Source of the DNA: CAZMGY01 sp964565945 [NCBI: uncultured bacterium]
GTDB taxonomy: Bacteria > GCA-001730085
Length of the DNA: 50,885 nt
Assembly (NCBI GenBank): GCA_964565945.1
Contig: CAZMGY010000005.1
Location: 1 to 50,885, forward strand
Direction of reading: 5' to 3'
The translations under genes and the position numbers were made by a program. Under the pieces are notes generated by a model. That model had not been told where the DNA came from and made no database searches. It was given only the letters and a program-made list of their open reading frames with translations. Below, one piece after another: positions 41,906 through 50,872 of this stretch; within the stretch, counting starts at the first letter, position 1; every line of letters starts with the position of its first letter.

Positions 41906-43569
41906 TAAGAACGCAGATTCAAGCTTTGCTAAATGAGGCCTTAGCTCGAGTTGTGAAAGATTGGGGGATTAATGAGAAGCTTTCGTGCTTACTCGAGATT
42001 CCTCAGGACGAAAGCCATGGTGACTTTGCCACCAATGTGGCGATGACCTCGGCCAAGTTGTTTCGTAAAAGTCCTCGTGACATTGCCCGGGCTTTGATTG
42101 ACGCACTTCAAAGTTTGCCCGCTACGTCTGAGTGGATTACCAAAATTGAGTTAGCTGGTCCGGGATTTATTAATGTCACGGTGGCGCAAAAAGCTTATGT
42201 GCACGAGGTGAAACAGGCCTTGCAACTTCAAAGCAATTATGGACGTTCTACGGTGGGGCAAAAGATCAAAGTTCGAGTTGAGTTTGTGAGTGCTAATCCT
42301 ACAGGGCCTTTGCATGTGGGACATGGACGCGGTGCAGTGATCGGGGATGTGCTGGCATCGATTTTAGATTTTTTTGGTTACGATGTGACTCGAGAGTACT
42401 ATTTGAATGACTGTGGCAACCAAATGAATATTTTGGGAAAAACGGCGCGTGCGTGGACGAAGGCTCTGGCCGAAGGTCAGGAGCCCGCCTTTTTGCAGGA
42501 AGATCCTGGGGATGGATCCTGGTATCGCGGTGATTACATGAAAGATATTGCTCAAAAAATGAGTGTGTCCGAAGATGAAGATGATTTTACCTGGGGACGA
42601 AGTGCGGGGCAGTTAATTTTAGAAATTATTCAAAAAGATTTGTGTCAGTTTGGTGTTAAGCCTTTTGACCTGTGGTCGAGTGAAAAAGACTTGCATGATT
42701 CGGGTGAGGTGCAAAAGGTGATTGATGTGCTTAAAGAAAAGGGCTTGATTGTTGAGCGCGAAGGAGCACAATGGTTTTTATCGGCCACTTTGGGGGATGA
42801 AAAAGATCGTGTGGTGGTTAAAAGTGATGGGCAGTTAACCTATTTAGCTGCCGATATTGCTTTTCATCATCTTAAGTTTCAAGAAGGCTATGCTCAAGTG
42901 ATCGACATTTGGGGGGCGGATCATCATGGCTATGTCGCTCGGGTAAAGGCTGCGATTGAGTCTTTGGAGCATGATCGCGAACAGTTTTATGTGATTCTGT
43001 GTCAGTTGGTTCGCTTGATGCGCTCGGAGGAAGTGGTTCCAATGTCGACGCGGTCGGGTGAATTTATCACTCTGAGACAAATTGTCGAAGAGGTGGGCAA
43101 GGATGTGGCGCGTTATTTCTTTTTGATGCGTAAGGCGGACGCTCATTTGGATTTTGATCTTGATGTGGCTAAGCAACAGTCCATGGATAATCCAGTGTAT
43201 TACATTCAATATGCACATGCTCGGATTTGCAGTATTTTGAAGAATTTTGAGGAACAATGCTTGACGGAAGTGCCCTTAAAAGATATCGTGTTTGAGGAGC
43301 TTAAAGTGCAAGAAGAGCTGACATTAATGAAAATATTGAGCCGTTTTCAAGAAACAATCGAAGCGTGTGCACGAACGAGAGAAGTATATTATTTGGCAGC
43401 TTATTTAAGAGATTTGGCGGCAGCCTTTCATTCGTTTTATCGTCAATGCCGAGTGATCACCGAAAATCAGGATCAAACTCAGGCAAGGTTGGCATTAGTG
43501 AAGGCGGCTCAGGTTGTTTTGAAAAATGGATTGGATGTTTTGGGGCTTTCGGCTCCATCTCAAATGTGA
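41902..43569 (+). CDS. argS: Arginyl-tRNA synthetase
   Basis: Charges tRNA-Arg, one species of which is encoded in this window. It has 555 aa. The N-terminal Add-1 domain (IPQDESHGDFATNVAM) precedes the HIGH-containing ANPTGPLHVGHGRGAVIGD. The sequence after GDVLASILDFFGYDV and the C-terminal anticodon-binding domain (DNPVYYIQYAHARI onward) are intact. KMSKS is degenerate, as is usual in many ArgS; MSTRSGE (RSEEVVPMSTRSGE) fills the place. It is translationally coupled to rsfS. Confidence 0.96.
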   Translation: MIRTQIQALLNEALARVVKDWGINEKLSCLLEIPQDESHGDFATNVAMTSAKLFRKSPRDIARALIDALQSLPATSEWITKIELAGPGFINVTVAQKAYVHEVKQALQLQSNYGRSTVGQKIKVRVEFVSANPTGPLHVGHGRGAVIGDVLASILDFFGYDVTREYYLNDCGNQMNILGKTARAWTKALAEGQEPAFLQEDPGDGSWYRGDYMKDIAQKMSVSEDEDDFTWGRSAGQLILEIIQKDLCQFGVKPFDLWSSEKDLHDSGEVQKVIDVLKEKGLIVEREGAQWFLSATLGDEKDRVVVKSDGQLTYLAADIAFHHLKFQEGYAQVIDIWGADHHGYVARVKAAIESLEHDREQFYVILCQLVRLMRSEEVVPMSTRSGEFITLRQIVEEVGKDVARYFFLMRKADAHLDFDLDVAKQQSMDNPVYYIQYAHARICSILKNFEEQCLTEVPLKDIVFEELKVQEELTLMKILSRFQETIEACARTREVYYLAAYLRDLAAAFHSFYRQCRVITENQDQTQARLALVKAAQVVLKNGLDVLGLSAPSQM

Positions 43570-43593
43570 TTGAGCAATGAGGAGAACAAAGTT

Positions 43594-44658
43594 GTGGACG
43601 TAAACATTATTTGCACTATGGGGCCCGCTTCGGAATATATTAAAATTTTGCGCAAAATGGCCGAAGCAGGAATGAACATTGTACGTTTGAATTTTTCGCA
43701 TGGAACCCACAAAGAGCACGCTAAGTTTGTTCGTACGATCGAAGCTTTGCGTGGAGAAGGTTATGATCTAAAAATTTTGTTGGATCTAGAGGGGTACCAA
43801 ATTCGCGTGGGTGATTTGGGCTCCGAGGGTGGGGTTCAGCTCAACGAAGGGATGCGGGTTTATTTGGCACGTAATCCAGAGAGTGTAAAAACCAAACAAT
43901 GTGTGATTCCCTTGGAATACGCGAGTTCTTTTTTAGATATCACGGTTGGTGTGGATATCTATATCGATGATGGTCACATTCTTTTGGAGTGTATTGAGTC
44001 CAAAGACGATTATATTCAAGCCAAGGTGACTGTACCGGGCTTTTTAAAGAGCAACAAAGGAGTGAATATTCCCGAAATTAGACTTAAGTTTGATGTGTTC
44101 ACTGAAAAAGATCGTCGCGATATTTTGTTTGGGATTGCCCATAATGTAGATTACATTGCTCAATCGTTTGTGCGTAATCGTGCCGATGTTGAACTGGTCA
44201 AAGAATTTCTTAAAGAGCAATCTTATGAATGTAAGGTAATTGCCAAAATTGAAAACCGTGAAGGTATCGATAACATCGAAGAGATTATGTATGTGGCTGA
44301 TGGGATTATGATTGCGCGTGGCGATATGGGTGTTTCGATTCCTTTGTTCCAAGTGCCTATTATCCAGAAAATCATCACCATGCACTGCAATCATGCCAAC
44401 AAGATGGTAATTACTGCCACCCAAATGTTGGAAAGTATGACGCACAATGCACGGCCGACCCGTGCCGAAGTGACCGATGTTTCGAATGCGGTGCTTGATG
44501 GGACAAACAGTGTTATGCTTTCTGGCGAGACGGCTGTTGGAGCCAATCCTGTGAATACTGTGAAGATGATGAAGAGCATTATTGATTACACACATCAGGA
44601 AAAGAAAGCCTTGGACAAGTTAAATCAAACCTTGGCCAAGAAGAAAAAGAGCAAATAA
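43594..44658 (+). CDS. pyk: Short pyruvate kinase (lacks the C-terminal domain)
   Basis: Converts phosphoenolpyruvate and ADP to pyruvate and ATP if active. About 354 aa. The A and B domains are present: IICTMGPASE, IVRLNFSHGTHKEH, AKIENREGIDN with the catalytic Lys, IMIARGDMGVSIP, ITATQMLESM and LSGETAVGANP. The chain stops where the regulatory C domain (about 120 residues in the 470-aa enzymes) should begin. The usual TKGPEIR or LQGPKIR loop is DLEGYQIRV, without the Pro. I place the start at GTG 43594, 8 nt after GAGGAG, not at the TTG at 43570. It follows argS by 24 nt. Confidence 0.85.
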   Translation: MDVNIICTMGPASEYIKILRKMAEAGMNIVRLNFSHGTHKEHAKFVRTIEALRGEGYDLKILLDLEGYQIRVGDLGSEGGVQLNEGMRVYLARNPESVKTKQCVIPLEYASSFLDITVGVDIYIDDGHILLECIESKDDYIQAKVTVPGFLKSNKGVNIPEIRLKFDVFTEKDRRDILFGIAHNVDYIAQSFVRNRADVELVKEFLKEQSYECKVIAKIENREGIDNIEEIMYVADGIMIARGDMGVSIPLFQVPIIQKIITMHCNHANKMVITATQMLESMTHNARPTRAEVTDVSNAVLDGTNSVMLSGETAVGANPVNTVKMMKSIIDYTHQEKKALDKLNQTLAKKKKSK

Positions 44659-44704
44659 CATTGAAGGTTGGAGTGACCATGAGGCTTGATATGGGTAGGT
44701 CGTT

Positions 44705-46486
44705 ATGGGCATTTTAGAGCAACTAGTTCTGATTATCTTTTTAGGGACAATGGCTCAATGGGTGGGCTGGAAATTTGGTTTTCCGTCTATTTTATTGTTG
44801 CTGATTTTGGGGATAATCTTCGGACCGATCTTGGGCATTGTTCATCCCGACATGATTTTTGGCAATTTGCTCATTCCTTTTGTGGCTTTTTCCTTGGCCA
44901 TTATTCTCTTTGAAGGTGGTTTAACCTTACGTTTTTCTGAATTAAAAAAATCGGGTAGCGTGATTTTTCGCATGATCGTTGTCTGTTCGACGGTGACCTG
45001 GATTCTCAACACCTTTGCGGCGTATTTTATTTTGGACTTTAATGTGATTATGTCCTTTTTGTTGGGAGCTATCTTGGTGGTGACGGGCCCCACTGTGATT
45101 TTACCTATGTTGCGTCAGATTAAGCCCACCAACCGTGTTAGCTCGGTGCTTAAGTGGGAAGGTATTGTGAATGATGCCATTGGTGCTGTTTTGGCTGTTT
45201 TGGTGTTTGAAGCGGCTTTGACTTCGGGCATCACCGAGGCGGGTAGCTTATTCGTGTTTGGTATTTTTAAAACCGTTGTGGTTGGGACGATTGTGGGTTT
45301 GGTTGTAGGTTATGTCCTAATCATTATGCTTAAAAAACATTGGATTCCCGATTTTCTCCAGAATTCTTTTGTACTTATGGGGGTCGTGTTTGCTTTTACC
45401 TTAGCCAATTATGTGCAGCATGAATCGGGTCTATTGGCGGTGACTTTGCTCGGGATTATAATGGGCAATCAGCGCGTAGCGCCGATTCAGCATGTGATTG
45501 ATTTTAAAGAAAATTTGCAGGTGATTCTGATTGCCAGTCTATTTGTTATCCTATCGGCACGTTTGGATTTGGAACAGCTTAAACTGATTCAAAATCAGGG
45601 GATTATGTTTGTTTTGTTTTTGATTTTTGTCTGTCGGCCGGCAGCAGTTTTTATTGCTACCTATGGTCAAAAGCTTACTTTAAAAGAACGGATATTCATT
45701 TCCTTTTTGGCGCCACGTGGTATTATTGCCGCGGCCGTGAGTGTGGTGTTTAGCTTAGAATTGGCCGATCATGGTGTCGAAGGAGCGAATTTGTTGGTGC
45801 CGGTGACCTTTATTACTATTTTGGGCACAGTGTTTGTATATGGTTTGTGCAGCAAGCCTTTGGCGGTATTTTTGCGCTTGGCTTACCCTAATCCCCAGGG
45901 ATTACTGATTCTAGGGTGTCATCAATGGGCTCGCAATTTAGCCAAAATGTTGCAAAGCGAAGGTGTCGAGGTGATTTTGGTTGATTCTAATCAAGGGCAG
46001 GTGAACAAAGCCCGCTTGGCGGGTTTGAAGGTCTATCAAGGCAATATTCTTTCGGAGAGCTTATTGGAACGGATGTCGCTCAGCAGCATCGGTTACTTTC
46101 TAAGTTTGACTGAAAATGACGATATCAATACCCTGAGTGCTTTGCACATGACGTATGTTTTTAATAGGGCTTCGGTGTTTCAGCTGGTTCCAAATGCCTT
46201 GTCGCACTCCGAAGAAGCGAGTGCTAAATTTTGTGCGCGCATTTTGTTTCAAGATGATTTGACCTATGCTAATTTTACTACCTGTTTGCATCACGGAGGG
46301 CAAATGAAAAAAACACGTTTGTCGGAAGAGTTTACCTTTTCGGCTTTTCGAGAACACCACGGAGGTGCTGCGATTGTCCTTTTTGTGCTCGATCGTAACG
46401 AAAAGGTTCAAGTGGTGTCGATTGATCAAAAACTGAATCCTCAGCCTAGGGACATTCTTTTTTATTTGAGTATTCCTTACAACTAG
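44705..46486 (+). CDS. Na+/H+ (K+/H+) antiporter, CPA1/NhaP type, with C-terminal RCK (TrkA-N-like) domain
   Basis: It has 593 aa. About 12 membrane helices lie in residues 1-395. Typical CPA stretches are FEGGLTLRFSELKKSG, LVVTGPTVILPML, EGIVNDAIGAVLAVLVFEAAL (in part: GIVNDAIGAVLAV with the Asn-Asp ion site) and LAPRGIIAAAVS. The cytosolic tail starts with a Rossmann-type RCK_N domain (LLILGCHQWARNLAKMLQSE, VILVDSN) that binds nucleotides in related transporters. It would exchange monovalent cations for protons in pH or salt homeostasis; ion specificity is not readable. It follows pyk by 46 nt. Confidence 0.9.
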   Translation: MGILEQLVLIIFLGTMAQWVGWKFGFPSILLLLILGIIFGPILGIVHPDMIFGNLLIPFVAFSLAIILFEGGLTLRFSELKKSGSVIFRMIVVCSTVTWILNTFAAYFILDFNVIMSFLLGAILVVTGPTVILPMLRQIKPTNRVSSVLKWEGIVNDAIGAVLAVLVFEAALTSGITEAGSLFVFGIFKTVVVGTIVGLVVGYVLIIMLKKHWIPDFLQNSFVLMGVVFAFTLANYVQHESGLLAVTLLGIIMGNQRVAPIQHVIDFKENLQVILIASLFVILSARLDLEQLKLIQNQGIMFVLFLIFVCRPAAVFIATYGQKLTLKERIFISFLAPRGIIAAAVSVVFSLELADHGVEGANLLVPVTFITILGTVFVYGLCSKPLAVFLRLAYPNPQGLLILGCHQWARNLAKMLQSEGVEVILVDSNQGQVNKARLAGLKVYQGNILSESLLERMSLSSIGYFLSLTENDDINTLSALHMTYVFNRASVFQLVPNALSHSEEASAKFCARILFQDDLTYANFTTCLHHGGQMKKTRLSEEFTFSAFREHHGGAAIVLFVLDRNEKVQVVSIDQKLNPQPRDILFYLSIPYN

Positions 46487-46501
46487 GAGGACCTACCTAA
46501 A

Positions 46502-46748
46502 TTGCAATCTCAAGCACAGAGTCATGATAATGTAGGTATTCCAGTAGTCCCACCTTTGCCACCAAGATGATCCTGGTAAGGATAAAATTCAAGATAGGGG
46601 TGCAGACAGGCCATTGATTTTGATAGGCAATGTGGCTGAAAAAGCTGTTGCAAGAAGAACCAAACAAAGGTTCCCTTTTATGGATTTGCTTGAGGCTTTA
46701 AGAATCGTGGATAGCAAAACAAGACCATCCTCCCTTAGCAATGGTTGA
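46502..46748 (+). pseudogene. Possible frameshifted small gene
   Basis: A TTG-started frame (46502-46570, LQSQAQSHDNVGIPVVPPLP...) with an upstream AGGAGG ends at a TGA. A +1-shifted frame from 46548 is open to 46748 and encodes a plausible continuation (DDPGKDKIQDRGADRPLIL...RFPFMDLLEALRI). Joined at about 46566 they give about 80 residues. I do not recognise the product. It may be a decayed gene, a sequencing error, or chance. Confidence 0.35.
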
Positions 46749-46842
46749 GCTTAGCGAAGAAAAAAAGGATGCTAAATTGCAACACTTTGGAGTTATTTAC
46801 GGCTCCCTCGATTTAACAGCGACGTAGTAGATCTTTTCTTTT

Positions 46843-46871
46843 TTGCGAAAACGGCCGACTCTCGTTATAAT
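46843..46871 (+). promoter_or_regulatory. Promoter of otsAB, predicted leaderless
   Basis: TTGCGA (46843-46848), 17-nt spacer and perfect TATAAT (46866-46871). The otsAB ATG begins at 46878, 6 nt after the -10 box, at the expected transcription start. There is no Shine-Dalgarno sequence. Confidence 0.65.
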
Positions 46872-46877
46872 ACTTGA

Positions 46878-49043
46878 ATGCAGCAGATTATAAATGTGTC
46901 TAATCGACTTCCGATCAAAATAGGGAAAACGATCGAGAAGTCTTCTGGGGGGCTTGTTTCGGCATTTGAGGATGTGTGCCAACACTACCAAATGCCGTGG
47001 ATGGGATGGCCTGGAGCCGAAGTGCCTGTGGATGAGCAAGAGGTGCTGTGCACCCGCCTTGAGGAATATTCGTGTTACCCTGTGTTTTTAAGTAAAGAAG
47101 AAGAAGATGCGTATTATCATCGTTTTTCGAATGCTTGCTTGTGGCCTTTGTTGCACTACTTTACGTCTTATGCCAGCTATTCTCATGATGACTTTGTTGT
47201 TTATCGCCAGGTGAACGAACGTTTTGCTAAAACGATTGCTTGCATGGCCGAGGAAGGGGCTTTGGTGTGGGTACATGATTATCATTTGATGCTTCTGCCT
47301 TCGATGTTGCGCAAACGTCGCCCCGATTTGAACATTGGCTTTTTTTTACATACGCCGTTTCCGTCTTATGAAATTTTTCGTTGCTTGCCTCAGCGCAAAG
47401 AGTTACTTGAAGGCTTGATGGGGGCTGACTTGATTGGCTTTCATACCTTTGGTTATTTGCGTCACTTTCGCAGTGCAATTTTGAGGGTTTTGGGTGTTGA
47501 CTCTGAGATGGATCACACTTCTTACAAAAACCGTTCAATTGCGATGGGGGTGTTTCCGATTGGTATTAGCTGGAGCCATATGGAGAAGGTATTGCAGTCG
47601 GATGCTTGTTCACGGTTTTTGTTCCAATACAAGCAGCATTACAAAGGGCGCAAAGTGGTTTTGAGTGTTGAACGCCTCGACTACACCAAAGGTATTCCTC
47701 AGAAATTGGATGTGATTGAACAGTACCTGGAGCGCAACCCATTGATGCGCGAACAGGTGGTTTTTGTGCAGGTGGCGATTCCTTCGCGCCAGGAAGTAGA
47801 GTGGAATAAGAAGATCGAAGAAGAGGTGGTGCAAAAAGTCAGTTATATTAATGGCAAGTATTCGACCATTAACAATATTCCTGTGCAGTTTATGTTCAAA
47901 ACTTTGCCTCTTGATGAATTGTGTGCTCTATATGCTTTAGCCGATGTGGCGTTGGTGACGTCGTTGGTGGATGGCATGAATTTGGTGGCCAAAGAGTATA
48001 TTGCGTGTCAGAAAGACAATGCGGGTTCACTAATTTTAAGTGAATTTGCTGGTGCGGCCGAGGAGCTATTTGCTGCTACTCAGGTGAACCCTTATGATCA
48101 AGAGGCTGTCTTGCTGGCCTTGACGGAAAGTTTGGCTTTCACGCAAAGGCGTAATGCCTCGACGCTGTCTATCATGCGAGATCAAGTGATTCAACATGAC
48201 TCGGCGCATTGGGCACAAAGTTTTATTAATCGTCTAAGAGAACCTCGATCCAAAACACTGTCTGTAGCGATCAATTGCATTCCTAAAGAAAAAAAGGACA
48301 AGCTTAAGGAAAGTTCGCACGTTCTGTTGTTTTTGGATTACGATGGGACTTTGCGCGCGTTTGAAGAAAGTCCTCAAATGGCTTTCCCTGGGGAAGATCT
48401 TTTGGCTTTGTTGCGGTTTATTTGTGAGAAGAAGGGCTTGGATTTGTACATTATCAGCGGACGAAGCCAACAAGACTTAGCGGCTTGGTTAGAGCACTTG
48501 CCGTGTGGCTTGATTGCCGAACATGGTTACGTTTGGAAAAACCTTAATCAAAGTGAATGGACTTTGTTTCATCAAGATATTGACTTGGAGTGGAAAAATG
48601 AGTTAGCGCATGTGTTTCAATTCTATTCGTCTTCGACGCCGGGTAGCTTTGTCGAGTCAAAAAAAACCTCCTTAGTTTGGCACTATCGCCGTTCTGATCC
48701 CGAGTTTGGGGCATGGAAGGCTCGTTTGTTGACTGGGGAGCTTTATGAGATGACGGCCAATATGCCAGTCGAAGTCAGACATGGGCACAAAATTATTGAA
48801 GTATGCTCACAGTATATCAATAAAGGAGAAGCTCTTAAATGGGTGCTTAAGAAGCATTACAATGTTGCTTTGTGTGTGGGGGATGATCTGACCGATGAGC
48901 ATATGTTTCAGGTGAATGATCCTCGTTTGGTGACAGCTAAGGTTGGGCTTGGGCAGACCAGTGCGCAGAATCGCTTTGAGAGCCCCCAAGCTTTTTTAAT
49001 GTTTTTGGAGCAACTGGTTGGATTTAAAGATAAGGGAGTTTAA
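46878..49043 (+). CDS. otsAB: Bifunctional trehalose-6-phosphate synthase / phosphatase
   Basis: It has 721 aa. Residues about 1-455 are a GT20 trehalose-6-phosphate synthase joining glucose from UDP- or ADP-glucose to glucose-6-phosphate. Motifs are VSNRLPIKIG, WVHDYHLMLLPSMLR, RLDYTKGIPQKL and LVDGMNLVAKEY. Residues about 480-715 are a HAD phosphatase (LFLDYDGTLRAFEESP with the DxD nucleophile, ISGRSQQDL, CVGDDLTDEHMF) that releases trehalose. Fusion of the two makes trehalose in one chain, probably for osmotic or stress protection. The ATG is the family start and lies at the predicted transcription start. Confidence 0.95.
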   Translation: MQQIINVSNRLPIKIGKTIEKSSGGLVSAFEDVCQHYQMPWMGWPGAEVPVDEQEVLCTRLEEYSCYPVFLSKEEEDAYYHRFSNACLWPLLHYFTSYASYSHDDFVVYRQVNERFAKTIACMAEEGALVWVHDYHLMLLPSMLRKRRPDLNIGFFLHTPFPSYEIFRCLPQRKELLEGLMGADLIGFHTFGYLRHFRSAILRVLGVDSEMDHTSYKNRSIAMGVFPIGISWSHMEKVLQSDACSRFLFQYKQHYKGRKVVLSVERLDYTKGIPQKLDVIEQYLERNPLMREQVVFVQVAIPSRQEVEWNKKIEEEVVQKVSYINGKYSTINNIPVQFMFKTLPLDELCALYALADVALVTSLVDGMNLVAKEYIACQKDNAGSLILSEFAGAAEELFAATQVNPYDQEAVLLALTESLAFTQRRNASTLSIMRDQVIQHDSAHWAQSFINRLREPRSKTLSVAINCIPKEKKDKLKESSHVLLFLDYDGTLRAFEESPQMAFPGEDLLALLRFICEKKGLDLYIISGRSQQDLAAWLEHLPCGLIAEHGYVWKNLNQSEWTLFHQDIDLEWKNELAHVFQFYSSSTPGSFVESKKTSLVWHYRRSDPEFGAWKARLLTGELYEMTANMPVEVRHGHKIIEVCSQYINKGEALKWVLKKHYNVALCVGDDLTDEHMFQVNDPRLVTAKVGLGQTSAQNRFESPQAFLMFLEQLVGFKDKGV

Positions 49044-49045
49044 GT

Positions 49046-50872
49046 ATGGTGAAGGCAAAGCCTGATTTAGATTATGGTGTGATTGGTAATGGCAAAACGG
49101 CGAGCTTGATATCGAAAACAGGCAGCATCGACTTTTTGTGTTTGCCTAATTTTGCCTCGTCGACAGTATTTGCCAAATTGCTGGACCAAGCCAAGGGCGG
49201 TTCCTTTGGGATTGAGGTGGCCAAAAGTTATCGCATTTCTCAGGAGTATTTAGAAGACACCAATATTTTAATTACGCGTTACCAAAAGGGTGACGATGCT
49301 TTTGAAATTCGAGATTTTATGCCGCGTTATCGTTTGGATCATCGCGAGTACTTTTGTCCTCCTGATTTGATTCGTTATGTGAAGCATATTTCGGGTAAGC
49401 CGAGTTTTAAAGTTTTGTATGATCCTCAAATGTGTTACGCCCAAAATTATACCCAAAACTGCGAATACAAGGATTATATTAAGACCTATAATCGCGAAGG
49501 CGAGTACGAATCAATGTATTTGTATTCCAACTTGCCTCTGAAATACATTTGTGAGGGTAAGCGGATCACTTTAACAGATGATGCCTTTTTTCTTCTGAGT
49601 TATAACGAAAAGGTTTTAAAACCCACCATTCGACAAATGTATTTGCAATATCAAAAAACCTGTGTTTATTGGGTGGAGTGGCTTTCATTCACCAATGTTT
49701 ATCCAAAGTACAATGAAGAAATAAAGCGCAGTGCCCTGGTTTTGAAGTTGATGAGTTACGAGAAAACGGGAGCGTTGGTGGCTGCGGTGACAACGTCTTT
49801 ACCCGAAACGATTGGCGATGTGCGCAATTGGGATTATCGTTTTTGTTGGATTCGTGATGCTTCGATGAGTGTGCGTGTTTTGGCTAATTTGGGACATCGT
49901 TATTTGGCAAGATCGTTTTTGAATTTTGTGGTTGATGTGATTCCCTACAAAAACGAATCGATCCAAATCATGTACGGGATTGAGGGTGAGAAAGATTTAC
50001 AGGAAAAAGAACTGTTGCATCTTGCTGGGTACGAAGAATCTAAACCTGTTCGTATCGGTAATGCCGCTTATAAGCAAAAGCAGCACGATATTTATGGCAT
50101 TTTGGCGGATTTGATTCACTATAGTATCGACACGTATTTTCAAAACTTAGATAACATTGAGGACTTGTGGACCATTGTCCGGTCGCTGGTGCGACATGTC
50201 GAGCGTTGTTGGCACAAGAAAGACCATAGTATTTGGGAGTTTCGAGCCAAAAAGGAACACTATGTTTTTTCCAAAGTACTGTGTTGGGTCGCGGTGGACC
50301 GGGCGATTAAAATTGCCAACATTTTGAGGTGTACATCTTATGCAACGCAGTGGGAGCCTTTGCGTGAAATGATTCGCGAAGACATTTTAACACATGGTTG
50401 GAATGAAAAAGTTGGTGCTTTTACCCAGTACTATGGTGGTGATGAATTAGATTCAGCGAATCTGCTTATGTGGGACTATGGTTTTATCGATGCGGAGGAT
50501 CTTCGCTATGTTAGTACGGTGGAACGGACTTGGGAAGAACTTTGCCAAGACCACTTGATGTATCGCTACAACACCGAAGATGATTTTGGAATCCCGTCCT
50601 CGTCGTTCACGGTGTGTACCTTTTGGATGATCAATAGCTTGTACAAAATAGGTCAGAAGCAAAAAGCGTGTGATATGTTCGAGAAAGTGCTGGAGTATAG
50701 CAACCATTTGGGCTTGTACAGCGAAGACATTGATTTCAAAACCAAGTGCTTGTTAGGAAACTTCCCTCAGGCCTACAGTCATATATTTCTTATCAATACG
50801 GCGATTACCTTGTCTCAAGATGAAGATTTGAGAGATCGCGATTGTATTCAGAATCGATATCGCGATTGTTAA
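49046..50872 (+). CDS. Glycoside hydrolase family 15 (glucoamylase- or trehalase-like)
   Basis: It has 608 aa. The N-terminal beta-sandwich (DYGVIGNGKTASLISKTGSI, FLCLPNFASSTVFAKLL) is followed by an alpha/alpha barrel. The barrel motifs are NWDYRFCWIRDASMSVRVL, HSIWEFRAKKEHYVFSKVL with the probable general acid Glu (near residue 397), and LYSEDIDFKTKCLLGNFPQA with the probable base Glu (near 559). Bacterial GH15 enzymes of this form are glucoamylases or trehalases. The 2-nt gap after otsAB and strong AAGGGAG make an operon certain enough to suggest trehalose or a glucan as substrate. No signal peptide, so cytosolic. It appears complete, ending 13 nt before the window edge. Confidence 0.92.
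   Translation: MVKAKPDLDYGVIGNGKTASLISKTGSIDFLCLPNFASSTVFAKLLDQAKGGSFGIEVAKSYRISQEYLEDTNILITRYQKGDDAFEIRDFMPRYRLDHREYFCPPDLIRYVKHISGKPSFKVLYDPQMCYAQNYTQNCEYKDYIKTYNREGEYESMYLYSNLPLKYICEGKRITLTDDAFFLLSYNEKVLKPTIRQMYLQYQKTCVYWVEWLSFTNVYPKYNEEIKRSALVLKLMSYEKTGALVAAVTTSLPETIGDVRNWDYRFCWIRDASMSVRVLANLGHRYLARSFLNFVVDVIPYKNESIQIMYGIEGEKDLQEKELLHLAGYEESKPVRIGNAAYKQKQHDIYGILADLIHYSIDTYFQNLDNIEDLWTIVRSLVRHVERCWHKKDHSIWEFRAKKEHYVFSKVLCWVAVDRAIKIANILRCTSYATQWEPLREMIREDILTHGWNEKVGAFTQYYGGDELDSANLLMWDYGFIDAEDLRYVSTVERTWEELCQDHLMYRYNTEDDFGIPSSSFTVCTFWMINSLYKIGQKQKACDMFEKVLEYSNHLGLYSEDIDFKTKCLLGNFPQAYSHIFLINTAITLSQDEDLRDRDCIQNRYRDC

Larger units (their letters stand above)
46487..46877. other. 391-nt gap between the antiporter gene and otsAB
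   Basis: Apart from the possible frameshifted frame (46502-46748) and the otsAB promoter (46843-46871), I see no RNA gene, terminator or repeat. Confidence 0.5.
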
